A DNA stretch of 64,000 nt. Origin: Acanthosepion lycidas. Its lineage: Eukaryota; Mollusca; Cephalopoda; Sepiida; Sepiidae. Shown piece after piece: positions 1-9,739 of this stretch. The notes beneath the pieces are model-generated. The model saw only the letters and a program-made list of their open reading frames with translations, was not told the origin of the DNA and searched no databases. The stretch spans positions 5,363,921 through 5,427,920 of the forward strand of contig OZ010580.1 in NCBI GenBank assembly GCA_963932145.1. The letters run 5' to 3'. Each line of letters begins with the position of its first letter. Position 1 is the first letter of the stretch. Both the position numbers and the translations under genes were made by a program.

Positions 1-149
1 ATTATTGTTAAGTGTATTGGTTGATATATGGAAAAGTAATTGTCATCTTTGCTAATGGCTTATGTAAGCCAAAAGCTTAGATTGGATTGAAACATATCAA
101 TATGGTGATTTCCTTTTGTCCTTTGGGAGTTCTTTTTTGATCAGTGAGT

Positions 150-300
150 TTTCCAAGCTACCATACATTCATAATCACCATTAGACTCATCCAACTCTTT
201 CTGAATCCTCTGCACTGTCCTCACATTAACACCCAAACACTCTGAAATGTTTGTATTAGAGATTCTGGCATGAATGCCAAGCAGTTCAGAATGCTGTTTC
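150..300 (-). pseudogene. mariner/Tc1-type transposase N-terminal relic (helix-turn-helix)
   Basis: Read on the minus strand, one frame gives ISECLGVNVRTVQRIQKEL followed by DESNGDYE. This resembles the N-terminal DNA-binding helix-turn-helix of mariner-like transposases common in molluscs. The frame hits a stop soon after and no start is visible, so it is a fragment. A C-terminal mariner piece lies nearby on the opposite strand (600-930); they may be one rearranged element or two insertions. The assignment is by motif recognition only. Confidence 0.5.
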
Positions 301-599
301 CAAATTTCTGGCAGTGATTTGCATCATGGTGCACTTTTTATAATAGATGGTGCCCAACTGACCCTATTATACTGTGCAGTTGACAAAAACAATGGGTGTG
401 TGCAAAATCAAAAATGCAGAATGGGGACAATTTACCCATTGCACCATCTTGTTTAAAGATAGAAGGAAATATAGTTTAGCAGATTTCATCAGGGTGATAT
501 TTAACCTAAATGATCAACTATGCTTCTGATGTTGATACTCTTGTCATCATGGAGAAAAAACTGAAGACTTTAATGGAAGATTGATGTCTCGACTGCCTT

Positions 600-930
600 T
601 TACCATTTGAAGAGATGTGGGTTCAAGAAAAATAGCTAATCCTGGCAAATCAAAAAGGTGTCATTTTCCACCCTGACAACACAAGACTGCATTTTACAAA
701 ACAGATCTTGCAGAAGCTTAAAGAGTTGAAATGGGGAAACCCTCCAGCACCAACCATATTCCTCTGATTTAGTTCCTTTGGATTTTTATTTCTTCCAGTC
801 TTTACAGAACAAATTAAATGACAATAACTATATCCCAACCATCAACAAAACACCCTGCCAAAAACAAAGTTTTTGCAAAACTTGCATCAGTGAGCTTGTA
901 GAATGATGGGAGGCAGTTAAGAACAATGAA
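600..930 (+). pseudogene. mariner transposase C-terminal relic
   Basis: The plus strand encodes, in two frames joined by a frameshift, a HPDNTRLH motif and then PYSSDLVPLDFYFFQSLQNK. These match the second and third catalytic aspartate blocks of mariner transposases (HPDN and YSPDLAPSDYHLF types), spaced as expected for a D34D element. Stops and at least one frameshift make it non-functional. The N-terminal half and terminal inverted repeats were not found here. Confidence 0.75.
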
Positions 931-947
931 GATTATTAACTTGACTC

Positions 948-948
<1 letters not shown>

Positions 949-985
<37 letters not shown>

Positions 986-1000
986 TTTTTTTTTTTTTTT
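949..1000. repeat. (TA)n microsatellite followed by poly-T
   Basis: About 30 bases of alternating TA are followed directly by about 20 T. Together they follow the mariner relic. Confidence 0.9.
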
Positions 1001-1179
1001 AGAAGTATGTAAAATTTTGTTTACAATTTTCTAATTGGGCATCAACTTTAGCAATGATCTAATATATGTGTGTGTATGTCAACCCAAAATAAAAATAATT
1101 CCTGCACTTGACAATTGCTTCTGCATGGAACTTGTAGTTGTGTAATTAATGTAAGGTATTAATATATATTTCTTTATAT

Positions 1180-1303
1180 AGATACACCTAGTGAGCCAGA
1201 CAAACCTACCTAGGTTTCACCTAAACGGATCGTCAGGGAAAGTATGGCCATACTAGGTAGGTAGGTGTCCTAGGTAGGTTTGTCTGGCTCACTAGGTGTA
1301 TCT
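1180..1303. repeat. perfect 35-bp inverted repeat with ribozyme-like core in its loop
   Basis: Positions 1180-1214 and 1269-1303 are exact reverse complements over 35 bases. The 54-base loop holds, on the minus strand, CUGACGA (1236-1230) and GAAA (1218-1215), and the 3' arm contains GUC. This is the motif order of a hammerhead ribozyme, but I could not find a convincing pairing for all three stems. It lies in a PLE-related cluster, so it is probably a rearranged terminal-repeat fragment. Confidence 0.7.
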
Positions 1304-1482
1304 AGGTCTGCTCTACGATTGTATTGAGCTCTTTTATTAGTTAGTTGTCTACTCGTATCGGGGTTTTTTCTTTGGGCTTCAGACCTGCATCTGTGTGATT
1401 TGTTCGACAGTAGTTCATGTTTGTAGCTCTTTCTTTTTTTAAAACCTTTTTTTTTCCTCGAGATTGATTTAATTATTTGCAA
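1270..1482 (-). other. open reading frame of 70 codons, unrecognised, in a CpG-containing patch
   Basis: The minus-strand frame is very basic and polar, starting MQIIKSISRKKKGF and ending in a proline/aspartate-rich tail that runs into the 35-bp inverted repeat. It carries several CpG dinucleotides, whereas neighbouring sequence is nearly CpG-free, which suggests a fairly recent insertion. It sits downstream (minus sense) of the ribozyme at 1710-1801. It could be the start of a PLE open reading frame, but nothing in the sequence proves coding function. Confidence 0.25.
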
Positions 1483-1544
1483 ATCAAAAATTTGAGGGTT
1501 TTTCGAAATGAGTCTAGTTATCTATATTTATATTTCTTTATATA

Positions 1545-1670
1545 GATATATATTAAATAGCTCTGTTATTTAACATTGAGCACTGATTTTTCTTAGACTA
1601 TAGAGTATTTATATGTATTTGTATACAATTGATTGCTCATATACATACCTATATTTACCCATTTGGTGTT
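1545..1670 (-). repeat. PLE-associated repeat (GTGCTCAATGTTAAATAAC type)
   Basis: The reverse complement matches repeats at 45430-45545 and 54455-54525 plus 54815-54860. Shared landmarks are AATGGGTAAATAT, ATACATATAAATACTCTA and AGTGCTCAATGTTAAATAAC. Each copy is joined to a (TA)n tract. I treat it as part of a Penelope-like terminal repeat because of its neighbours; that is inference. Confidence 0.6.
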
Positions 1671-1709
1671 TATTATATATATATATATAGATATATATAT
1701 ATATATATA

Positions 1710-1801
1710 TTAGTTGGATTGATGTGAATTTGTGACCTTGGGTTTCATGCTATTTGAGATCATCAGACAAACAAATCATAAACTCACATCACTCCAACTA
1801 A
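1710..1801 (-). ncRNA. hammerhead ribozyme-like element (intact core)
   Basis: On the minus strand the order is CUGAUGA (1766-1760), a 13-base stem II segment, GAAA (1746-1743), a 3-bp stem III with a CAA loop, and GUC (1736-1734). The predicted cut lies after 1734. Stem I pairs UUUGU (1771-1767) with ACAAA (1733-1729). After an internal loop it continues as a 17/18-bp outer helix between 1801-1784 and 1727-1710. All invariant core residues are present. Stem II pairs poorly, so activity may be low. Hammerheads of this minimal kind are known from terminal repeats of Penelope-like retroelements, where they process transcripts. Confidence 0.75.
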
Positions 1802-1875
1802 ATATGTTAGCTCTATCACTGATATCGATCATTTTATAAGTACTGTACATAGATAAATAATATATATTAAATTGC

Positions 1876-1920
1876 ATATATATATATATATAATATATAT
1901 ATAATATATATATATATATA
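1876..1920. repeat. (TA)n microsatellite
   Basis: Interrupted TA repeats separate the ribozyme copy from the next PLE-like fragment. Confidence 0.9.
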
Positions 1921-2020
1921 AAGTACAATTTTATGGACAAAGTAGGGAAAGTTTTGGGGCAACATGTTTCATCCTTTAGAACTTCATCAGACCAAAGTCA
2001 TGTTGATGTGACTACACATA
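1921..2020 (-). repeat. PLE-like terminal fragment with decayed hammerhead
   Basis: On the minus strand CUGAUGA is followed by AGUUCUAAAGGAU and GAAAC, then AUGUUGCCCC. The cleavage triplet reads GCC rather than GUC, and CCAAA after it could pair with UUUGG before the core. It looks like a relative of the fragment at 4490-4615. One essential position is changed, so I do not call it an active ribozyme. Confidence 0.5.
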
Positions 2021-2039
2021 TGCACAAAGAAGAGGGGAT

Positions 2040-2735
2040 GGTGAGAATTTCAATGTTTTTGTTGGTGGGGTATTTAGTCTAGCCAGTTTCATTTAGTTTC
2101 TTTGTTTGTTTTTATCACTTTTGTTATTAGTTATCCCACATTGTGATAATAGATTTGCCAAGAAAGGTGAAATGTAAGAACCTGGATGTAAATTTACTGT
2201 GGATAATTTAGACTTAAATCACAAGATCATTCACTTTTATTCAAGGTATGAGTATTTAATAAACATCTTCTTTGTTTTCTCTACCTCATCTTCTGTTCCT
2301 TCGATCTTCTCTCTCTAACAATGTACTTCCTAATTATTGGCTATGTTGAATAAAGATAACATTACAACACTGACATATGTTTGTGTATACATCCAATTTT
2401 TATACATTTTTGTTTTGTGAATTGCTTACTCTTTTAATTTGAGCAGCATTTTTTTTAAAATCAAAATTATGGTCACTTGTTACAGTGAAGAACTAAAGCA
2501 TTGATTGGAAAAAAAATAATTTGCATTGTCTCTGATTATCTTGTTAGAATATATCTTTGTTGGAAGCAGATCTTATTCCTGGTTCATTTTTTAAAAAATG
2601 ATTAGTCGTTCCAAATTTTGATCTATTTTTAGCAATGATGGATCTCATTTTCATCATTACTACAAAACAATGAAGTGGAATATTTATTAAACGCAAAGCA
2701 GCAGACATATTACAAGTTGAAATTATTCAATATTT
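2040..2735. other. no recognisable feature
   Basis: AT-rich sequence without a convincing reading frame, RNA gene or repeat that I could match elsewhere in the window. Confidence 0.5.
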
Positions 2736-2739
2736 ACTA

Positions 2740-3230
2740 CTATGGCTCTTGTTCTTCATCACTCCTTAAATTCTGAAAGGTATGGAAGCCACCATCTAAT
2801 CTCATGATTCCATGACCCAGATATTCATTGGCCTTGTTCAATGCAACTGTAATATCTCTTGACAAATCCTTTGATTCATAATGACAAGTGTTTTGAAGAA
2901 AGTTTAAATCTGGGACATTACTAGACAAGTCCAGGATTTGAGTGCTATGAACTCTCAGCCACTTGACTTTCTTTGAGGTGTGTACTGGGACATTGTCTTG
3001 TTGCAATATAATGGTGCTTTAAATTTTTATGAATTCAAAAAGTGGTTCTTGCATCCTTTGTACACAGTTCCACATTCATTGTGGTATTTGTGGGCAAAAA
3101 GAGAAGCCCAGTTGTGTTATGTAGCATTTATAATCTCTATATATCTATAATTCTCAAAATGTGTGGGTATGGGTGTGATCAGATGTTGTTTATGTGTTTC
3201 CAGTTTCCATCCTATTTTGATGAAATTTTT
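2740..3230 (-). pseudogene. Tc1-like transposase C-terminal relic
   Basis: The minus strand gives LYCNKTM / QQDNVPVHTSKKVKWL and then VPDLNFLQN. These correspond to the QQDNxPxHTS and SPDLNPIEN blocks holding the last two acidic residues of the Tc1-type catalytic triad. Upstream, in another frame, WASLFAHKYHNECG resembles the preceding region. The catalytic context is altered (NVPDLNFLQN) and the frame is interrupted, so the copy is dead. Confidence 0.7.
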
Positions 3231-3524
3231 TTTGTTTCATAGATAATTCTTTAGTGCCAGTTTTGAGTTCAAATTGTTGGCGATAACGGCTCTCCACCAC
3301 TTCCTGTCCATTATAACTCTCCACAACATTTTACTATTTATTATCTGTACTTGGATACATATCTTTCATAAAAACTTTAATAAAAATAGTTTAAATTATT
3401 ACAATTATATTATTTATTATACAGTTCCCTTTTCAGGGCCACCAACCCCCATTCAAATTAACCCCCATTTGGGGATGTCTCAGTTGCATCCAAATGCTGT
3501 TACTAATATTGATTTTCAGGTGGG

Positions 3525-3632
3525 CTGACTTTAAACTTAAACTGCTCCAACTGAACAGCAAAAATTCCCACTAATGAAATACCCAGTCGAAGACGAGTTA
3601 TACTGCTATTATATATATATATATATATATAT
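3525..3632. repeat. short repeat ending in (TA)n
   Basis: The segment at 3580-3610 (CGAGTTATACTGCTATTATA) is the reverse complement of the CTAGCAGTATAACT units embedded in the (TA)n tract at 41046-41160. It ends in a 22-base TA run. Confidence 0.55.
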
Positions 3633-4140
3633 GAAAAATTTCTCAAAGTTAACCTGTAGAAAAAGATATGTAGATACTACGTATAATGGTAAAAGGAATA
3701 GGAAAACTATATTATTATAACCATTAACAACAAAAAAAATGTCCTTAGCAATTAAAAGAATTTAGAAAAGGCTATTCACATTGTCAACTGAAAATTATGT
3801 TGAGTACTTTCACATGTAGAAATTGTTTTTATTGCTGTATTGACAGATTCAACTATTTTCTTTTGATTTCTTGATACATTTGTGTACATTGGCTTTGGAA
3901 AGTAATAATTCTGTTTAGAAAGGTGATATTGGGGGGAAAAAAAACCTGGGTGTAGATTAATATTTGGATAATATTCAATGGTGGCACTCTCAAGGATTTT
4001 CCTTCTGAGTGATTTATTTATTTATTTTTTTTTTTTATGAGTATAGCATTTTTAAAATCAAAATTGTGGTTGAATTTATTTCTATGTATGACTATTATGC
4101 ATTAGTTATTTTTTGTGATGACTCTTGTTCTCATAGATGC
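3633..4140. other. no recognisable feature
   Basis: AT-rich and homopolymer-rich sequence. No gene or repeat identified. Confidence 0.5.
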
Positions 4141-4164
4141 AGTTTTTTTAAATTTCTTCCAAAA

Positions 4165-4340
4165 CCATTATGGATATAAACAGATCTTCAAACACTAATA
4201 GCAATAATATTTCTGAAGCAGGCATTTATAAACTAAATTTCCAAAACTCTTCGTCCCAGTACATTGAAGAAACAAGCAGAGATTTAAAAAACATTTTCTA
4301 AAATTCTTCAAGTTGCTAAGGACATTTTGTTAATAGTTAT
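4165..4340 (+). pseudogene. Penelope-like GIY-YIG endonuclease relic
   Basis: From 4170 the plus strand reads 43 codons with SEAGIYKLNF followed 11 residues later by YIEETSRDLKNIF and a stop at 4299. This is the GIY...YIG..(T/G)RDLK block of the GIY-YIG nuclease domain at the C-terminus of Penelope-like elements. YIG is changed to YIE, and further stops follow. A decayed hammerhead lies 25 bases downstream on the same strand, as expected for PLE terminal-repeat order. Confidence 0.65.
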
Positions 4341-4362
4341 CTTCAATAAATTCATTTCGTTT

Positions 4363-4403
4363 TTGCCTTGAAAAAGTCCACATTGGTCAAAATGCGTCGG
4401 CTA
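4363..4403 (+). repeat. decayed PLE hammerhead
   Basis: GCC (4365-4367) could pair with GGC (4399-4401). Between them are a core resembling CUGAUGA (now CUUGAAAAA), a stem II remnant GUCC..GGUC, a GAAA block changed to CAAAA, and an intact GCGUC. The layout is that of a minimal hammerhead but core residues are lost. It follows the GIY-YIG relic in the same orientation. Confidence 0.5.
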
Positions 4404-4489
4404 ATAATACAGTTTTCCTATTGTCTTTTATTTATTTATTTATATGTAATGTATGTATGTATGTTATTTTCAGAAAGTGTATCTGTAAA

Positions 4490-4615
4490 GGAATAAAATG
4501 AACAAAGACAAAATGAGAAACTATTCTTGGGCAACACATTTGGTCCTCTGCGGAGCTTTATCAAGGCAAGTACCTTGACAAAGTACCTCAGAGAATGAAA
4601 TGCATTGGCAATGAA
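4490..4615 (-). repeat. imperfect palindromic PLE-like fragment
   Basis: The two halves, meeting near 4570, are diverged inverted copies of one sequence (CACATTTGGTCCTCTGCGG against CATTTCATTCTCTGAGG on the other strand). On the minus strand the right half resembles the 1921-2020 repeat, including a block derived from CUGAUGAAGCUC and TGTTGCCC. It looks like two head-to-head terminal fragments. Confidence 0.45.
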
Positions 4616-4630
4616 TAGCTTTCCTCTAGT

Positions 4631-4633
<3 letters not shown>

Positions 4634-4673
<40 letters not shown>

Positions 4674-4826
4674 GAAGAAATATAGTCTTAAGGTGTGCTA
4701 TATTTATGGGATAAAAGTGCTCAATATCAGAGATAGAGCTTGTGTAAATATAAAAGTGAACATAGAAGTCAACACTTAGAGGCAACAGTCTGTTTCTCAT
4801 GTATGTATATATATATATATATATAT
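4634..4826. repeat. (TA)n flanking a PLE terminal fragment
   Basis: A 37-base TA run is followed by a fragment (4671-4800) shared with 14820-14912 and 22078-22222; landmarks are GTGCTCAATATCAGAGATAG and AAAAGTGAACATAGAAGTC. On the minus strand it keeps GAAAC and a GUU cleavage triplet, but the CUGANGA half is replaced by a second TA run. Confidence 0.65.
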
Positions 4827-4986
4827 GGAGGAAAGAAGTATGACAATGCATAAAGTTTTCATGTGATGTGTTTTGACCCTTAGGACAATGTATATTTACA
4901 CATGTGCATGAACACAATAGCCTAGCGATTTTAAATTTAGGAAAAATTATGTTTTTATTTATTTTGTTTTGTTTTTGGTATATAAT

Positions 4987-5032
4987 CTAGCCAATTCCAT
5001 TTAGATTTTTTTTTTTTTTAAATGGAATTGGT
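4987..5032. repeat. short inverted repeat with T-rich loop
   Basis: CCAATTCCATTTA and TAAATGGAATTGG are exact complements separated by about 15 mostly T bases. No flanking duplication was found. Confidence 0.6.
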
Positions 5033-5039
5033 TTGAATA

Positions 5040-5970
5040 TGAACTGAAAACACATATATAAATAAAATATTTTTCTAAATTTAAAATCTGTGAAAAAGGG
5101 TGTTGCATGGTAGAAAATAATTTGTCACCCAGGTGGATGCAGAGATGCTTATCAAGATTGGAAAGTGAAGACTGAGAATGGTTAATAAATTGGCTGAAAG
5201 CACTTTGGATTAATCACTCCAGATAGTTTCTACACTCTCTTAATCATTCATAAATGAAAAACTTAGAGAAACTGAATTGAAAAAAATAAACTTGCATCAC
5301 ATTCATTGAAACTTGTATAAAAGAGACTTCTGCCCAAATATGTATGTCAGCTTTCCTGGTTTGAGGATAATCATTTCTGAAACACAAATTATGCATCTGT
5401 TGCCACAGCCTGTTCAAGATGCCAAAACAGAAATAGCTAAAACAAATAACATCAGGTGCATGGTAACTGTGCAGTTGCTTAAGGTCAGATATGGTTTGCA
5501 TAGCACTGCATTGACCCCCACTCCATTACAATTATATAATTCACACAATGAAATAGTGTTTGGTGTAGCTACAATTACAGGTGTGACTTTTCCTTCAGTG
5601 TCATTCTTTCAGAGACTGAGGAGTGTCCCATTCCCAGATATTTTTTCATCCTGCAGAATGTTAAACAACCTTCCCTGTTTGAACATTTATTGATGATGTC
5701 TTTCTTCATAGATCTCCCTCATTGTTAATGTTCCATCAATGTGCAAAGTTAAATAAAATGTATGACATTGATAAGAAAACCTATTGTGTTTTGATAAGAG
5801 GAAAAAATGGTAATAATGCTTTGCCTGAAGATAAATGTGTTATATAGGAATAAAATGTTGTTGCTGACTCTGGAGTTTGAGCATAGATTGCTAGTGAGCA
5901 AACATGAGCGATCCCCTTTTTGAATAAGTACATCATGTGATGGTAAAGGAAATGTATATATGGGAATTAG
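5040..5970. other. no recognisable gene; two anonymous reading frames
   Basis: A 126-codon plus frame (5313-5693) and an 85-codon minus frame (5244-5501) overlap. Neither shows a family motif, signal peptide or splice context, and I regard both as chance. No repeat was matched. Confidence 0.4.
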
Positions 5971-5974
5971 CATG

Positions 5975-6170
5975 ATGTCTAATTGATCGCTATTTCTATT
6001 CTATCCTCTATTACTATACGGATCGCTATTCTTTATACTATTCACTATACTGATTACTATTCGGTGGTTACATTCGAGCAAGTATTATTAGTGTTATCCG
6101 AAGGCGTCTGACACAGTATTATTCAACGGCGTTACTATACTTGTATTTGTGATTACAAAGTCTCTACTGC
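5975..6170. repeat. degenerate CTATT-rich repeat with CpG
   Basis: Short reiterated motifs such as GATCGCTATT, ATTACTATAC, ATACTATTCACTATAC and GATTACTATTCGG occur in about 100 bases. They are followed by a stretch unusually rich in CpG for this window. I do not recognise it. Confidence 0.4.
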
Positions 6171-6739
6171 AATGAGCATTATGAAAGTGACAACAAGTAT
6201 TCCTTGACATCACAAAAATGCTGTCTAAACTTCTCTTTCTCAATAGATTTTAAAAATAGGCCTCCAATGAGAAAAGTTTGGATGAACAGAGTTTAGCAGC
6301 AAATAACTGAGCTGATATTTTTTGGATAACATTGTCGGTGGCTTTACCTTATATCCAAGAATTTAATATTTTCTTTGCTGATCACTTCCTTTACAATGAT
6401 GGCATTTGACGACTAAATCTGCCACCAATGTACAGGTTTAGGACTAGAAGCTTCTAGTTTCACCAAAACCTGCTTCCATCATCCATTTCCTATTGCTGTT
6501 CAACTTTGCAAGAGTTGGTTGAAGGTGAAAGAAAATCAGAGTAGAAGAAAGTACTGATAATATGAATTTGTTTAAGGTGAACCTCAACTTGTCAGGAAAT
6601 GTGACCCACACACTTGATTTTATGAAATGTGACATGCAGAATTGAATTAAGAAACTCCAACAAACTACCACTGACTTTTTTATAATTTGAAATGGTGACT
6701 TTTTTTTTAGTATATCTGACATGTGTAATCCTCTTCAAC

Positions 6740-7150
6740 TGCTGCTTCAACATTTGAGATCTGTTGCAATTGTCATCTGCATGCTGTTCGTTTTTTTGAA
6801 TTATGTTAGATTAATAGAGAAATCAGTAATTACAATAATTCAGTAACAATGGACTGCAGGTGCTGTAGGCTATCTACATTCTATAATGATAATATTAGCA
6901 ATTCTTTCATACAGAAACATTTGCCAATGCTACTGTCAGGTGAAATTTAAAAATCTTTGTATTAAAATAATTTTTCAGGAAAATAGCTTTCTCAAGTCCA
7001 CTGTTATCAATCTTTCCAGTATTGATGCAGGTTTCTTTCTGTATTGGACACTGTGGAGGTGGTGATATAATATAGCCTGTGTGCCCCAAATAAGGAAGAG
7101 TCACAAGAGACCTGCTTTTTGAAATAAAAGACATGAAATCTGACAGGTCA
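6740..7150 (-). repeat. unclassified LINE-like repeat
   Basis: The part at 6960-7060 (CAGGAAAATAGCTTTCTCAAG onward) matches 57815-57930 and, inverted, 13490-13660. In the coding sense the shared piece can be read as a run ending in a Gly/Lys/Pro-rich segment and TTATGLEK. I think it is the C-terminal part of a non-LTR element, but the clade is unknown. Confidence 0.4.
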
Positions 7151-7347
7151 ACAAGAGGATGACAAACTTAAAATTAATGCAAAATTTATTTACATCATAT
7201 ACAAAGGTCTGTGTTTAGATTAAACAAACAATGATGGAGGCAGAAGTAAGTAAATGAAGGGAGACTGAACGACTAGAAGATCTTGATAATATAACCAAAT
7301 GTTAAGAGTCCATTTAAGTTAAGTTGGCATGTTAGTCCACAGTTTGA

Positions 7348-7615
7348 AAGTTCAGTTCACATGTCTGGTGAAAGTGTGGATAAGTTGCTGGTTAAGTCCA
7401 GTGATCAACCTTCCATAGTATTTTAACCAAAGTGTATGGAGTAGGTTATTTGAAGTATGGACGGAATAGGCAAAGAGAAGAAAGTTCCATTTAAATGTCT
7501 GGTGCTGGCGTTGAGTAGTTTCTGGTTAAGTCCAGTGGTGAACCTTCTGTAATATTTTAACTGAGGTGTATGGAATAGGTTATTTGGAGTCAGGATGATA
7601 TGCATGGAGCAATTT
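7348..7615. repeat. two-copy tandem repeat, period about 134 bp
   Basis: TCTGGTTAAGTCCAGTGGTGAACC and its diverged partner begin near 7388 and 7522. Each is followed by a similar TATTTTAAC..TGTATGGA.TAGGTTATTTG stretch. No coding potential seen. Confidence 0.7.
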
Positions 7616-7619
7616 CTGA

Positions 7620-8060
7620 AACCAAGCAAGTTAGGTTGACATGAAACCCAAAAGCAGCGACCTAGTGTAGTCAGGAGTACAGAACTGTTGTAAGCCGGTC
7701 CATTAACACTAATTAACTAGGTGAGTTAGATTGAGATAGAGATGCCAGAAGTAGAGACTGTGGTGTAACCAGAAGTAATAAAGGGAAAGAGTGCCAGAAG
7801 TAAGAATGGATAGGAAAGCCCAACTAGTGTCCAGTTGGCAGACAAAAATAAAAAGGAATGTAATTCAATACATAACCCGTTCAAGCACCCTGGCCACAAT
7901 GGCCAGGGGCCTGTGTTTCTCCTTCTCATCCCCCTAATATAGTTTGGTGAGAAGTCACTGGGTTATATAATAAGGGAGTATAGACATTTAATTGGTCCTG
8001 CATATATTTAAAGAAAATAAATTCAGAGTTTCTACAAAGTGTAAAAATATTCATAAAAAA
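7620..8060. other. no recognisable gene
   Basis: Contains several GCCAGAAGTA motifs (7743-7805) and a GGCCACAATGGCC palindrome (7892-7904), but nothing I can assign. Confidence 0.4.
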
Positions 8061-8071
8061 AAAAAAAAAAA

Positions 8072-8560
8072 CTATGAGTGATATTGAGAAGTGATGCCAT
8101 CAGGAAGGTCACTGATGAAAATTAGGAACATCATCACCCAAGGATAGAGCTCTGAGGGACATCTTTTGAAAAAAGATCTAGAAGAGTGGCTGTTCATGAC
8201 AACTTTCATTCCATGATTTGATAAGAAAAACAGAATCAGTTCAAAAATTTGACAAGGATGCCAAACCCTTTCAAATACCCTTGAAATGTACAAAGCAACA
8301 GCCTTCTTATCTAAAGCTTGATAGACTTTTTCAGCAATAATTGTTAATACATCAGCAGGTGGCCCAGAGAAGCAAAAGCCATATAGTTTATCTAGAAGAT
8401 CCAGTGATATGAGATGCTTAACCAATTCAGAATTGATTAGGGCCTCTAGTAATTTGCCAAAAAGAGGTAGAAGGTTAATAGGCCAATACTTTGAAGGATC
8501 AGCTGGTTTATCCAAGTTCTTAAAGATTGGAACAGCAGAAGACAACAAGCAGCAAGGCAT
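8072..8560 (-). pseudogene. LINE reverse transcriptase fragment, Jockey/CR1-like (family J)
   Basis: The 162-codon minus frame covers the fingers and palm of a non-LTR reverse transcriptase. VPIFKNLDKPADPSKYWPIN corresponds to the NYRPISLL block; LLPLFGKLLEALI, KLYGFCFS (QYGF block), VALYISRVFERVWH (DISKAFDRVWH block) and FLIFISDLPDG follow in order. Catalytic and structural residues are altered and the YADD motif is not reached, so the copy is truncated and inactive. The same family is better preserved at 17578-18790. Confidence 0.85.
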
Positions 8561-8784
8561 TTATTGCAGAAATATATATATATATATATATACAAAAAGT
8601 TAATAGTTTACAAACAACACTATACAAATAACTGTATCCACAATTATTTCTATTCAATAGCATTTCAAATAATTTGAAATATAACTGACTACCCAATAAT
8701 TGTTAGGATAATACAATATACTGGAAATACTTGCACTTGATATTCATAATGCTACATTGACCAACATATATAAATAGTAATATA

Positions 8785-8925
8785 TCATGTTGTTTTCTAG
8801 TACTGCTCAGTGATTGCTAGTATTGTTTCCTTTGAATCTGTACTACCCTATGGATATCTCATCTTGTTTTTTTCTAGTACTGCTCAGTGACTGCTAGTCC
8901 TGTTACTACTGAATCTGTACTACCC
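8785..8925. repeat. two-copy tandem repeat, period about 77 bp
   Basis: CTAGTACTGCTCAGTGA begins at 8797 and again at 8874. Both copies continue through GAATCTGTACTACCC. Confidence 0.75.
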
Positions 8926-8929
8926 AGAC

Positions 8930-9700
8930 CAATGATTGAGCTCACAATTAGTATGCCACCAAATTCACAAACCAATGCTTTCATTTTCAAGTCTGTTGTC
9001 ACATGTGATCCTGCGGGCAGAAAAGCCAAAATGTTGTGATAGCAAAAATGATGATAAAAATGGGGACTATAAATGTAAATAATGTAAATAGTAATAATTC
9101 CACATTGCAGAAATTCGGATAGAAATTCGGATATTAGCCTGAATTATTCATGAAATAATAATATTAGTTCATCTCGGAACTTCAGACATAATTTAAAGTT
9201 TTGATTACAAGTAAATTCCGTAGATGGTTTCTCGGAAATATGAATAATATATATTGACATTTAACATTTAATGTTCAACAGTTTCGGTAATTTCTTTCAG
9301 ACTTTTCTTTCTAAAGTGCCATTACTATTGTGTTAACAGCATAAAAATGGCCAACACTCTCCACTAGTAATTCAGGCTATAGTTAATATTGATTTCCATT
9401 TATTATAAAAGTGGTTACTATTTTTTTTCTTCTTTTTTTTAGATTTCAATTGAGAATGTGTTGAGAGCTGAGAATTGTGGTTAGTCATGCAAATATATAC
9501 AGCCACACAAAAAGGTTCTAACAATACAGATTCAGAATGTTATTATAGATTTTATTAAACATTGTATATCTTTTGTTCACCATTTCTTTAACATCTGAGA
9601 TGGCAAAAGGTGTATTTGTATCACAAAAGGAAATTGATTTCTCAAATATAAATCACCAAATGTACACCAGCTGATTGTTTTGGCTATCATAGAAAAGAAG
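8930..9700. other. no recognisable gene
   Basis: AT-rich; contains a short local duplication (AGAAATTCGGATA, 9109-9134). No frame or element identified. Confidence 0.4.
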
Positions 9701-9739
9701 AGAGAGAGTGATCAGTTTGAGTTTATATTTTATGTGCTG

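Noticed and set aside
949..1000. CRISPR-like or satellite array
   Set aside because: Simple TA dinucleotide repeat; no spaced direct repeats of CRISPR type occur anywhere in this eukaryotic window.
4588..4917. 109-codon frame with Tyr-Ile repeats
   Set aside because: Translation of (TA)n microsatellite and PLE-repeat sequence.
5313..5693. 126-codon reading frame as a candidate gene
   Set aside because: No motif, no start context or splice support, overlaps an equally long frame on the other strand, and has low-complexity composition at its ends.
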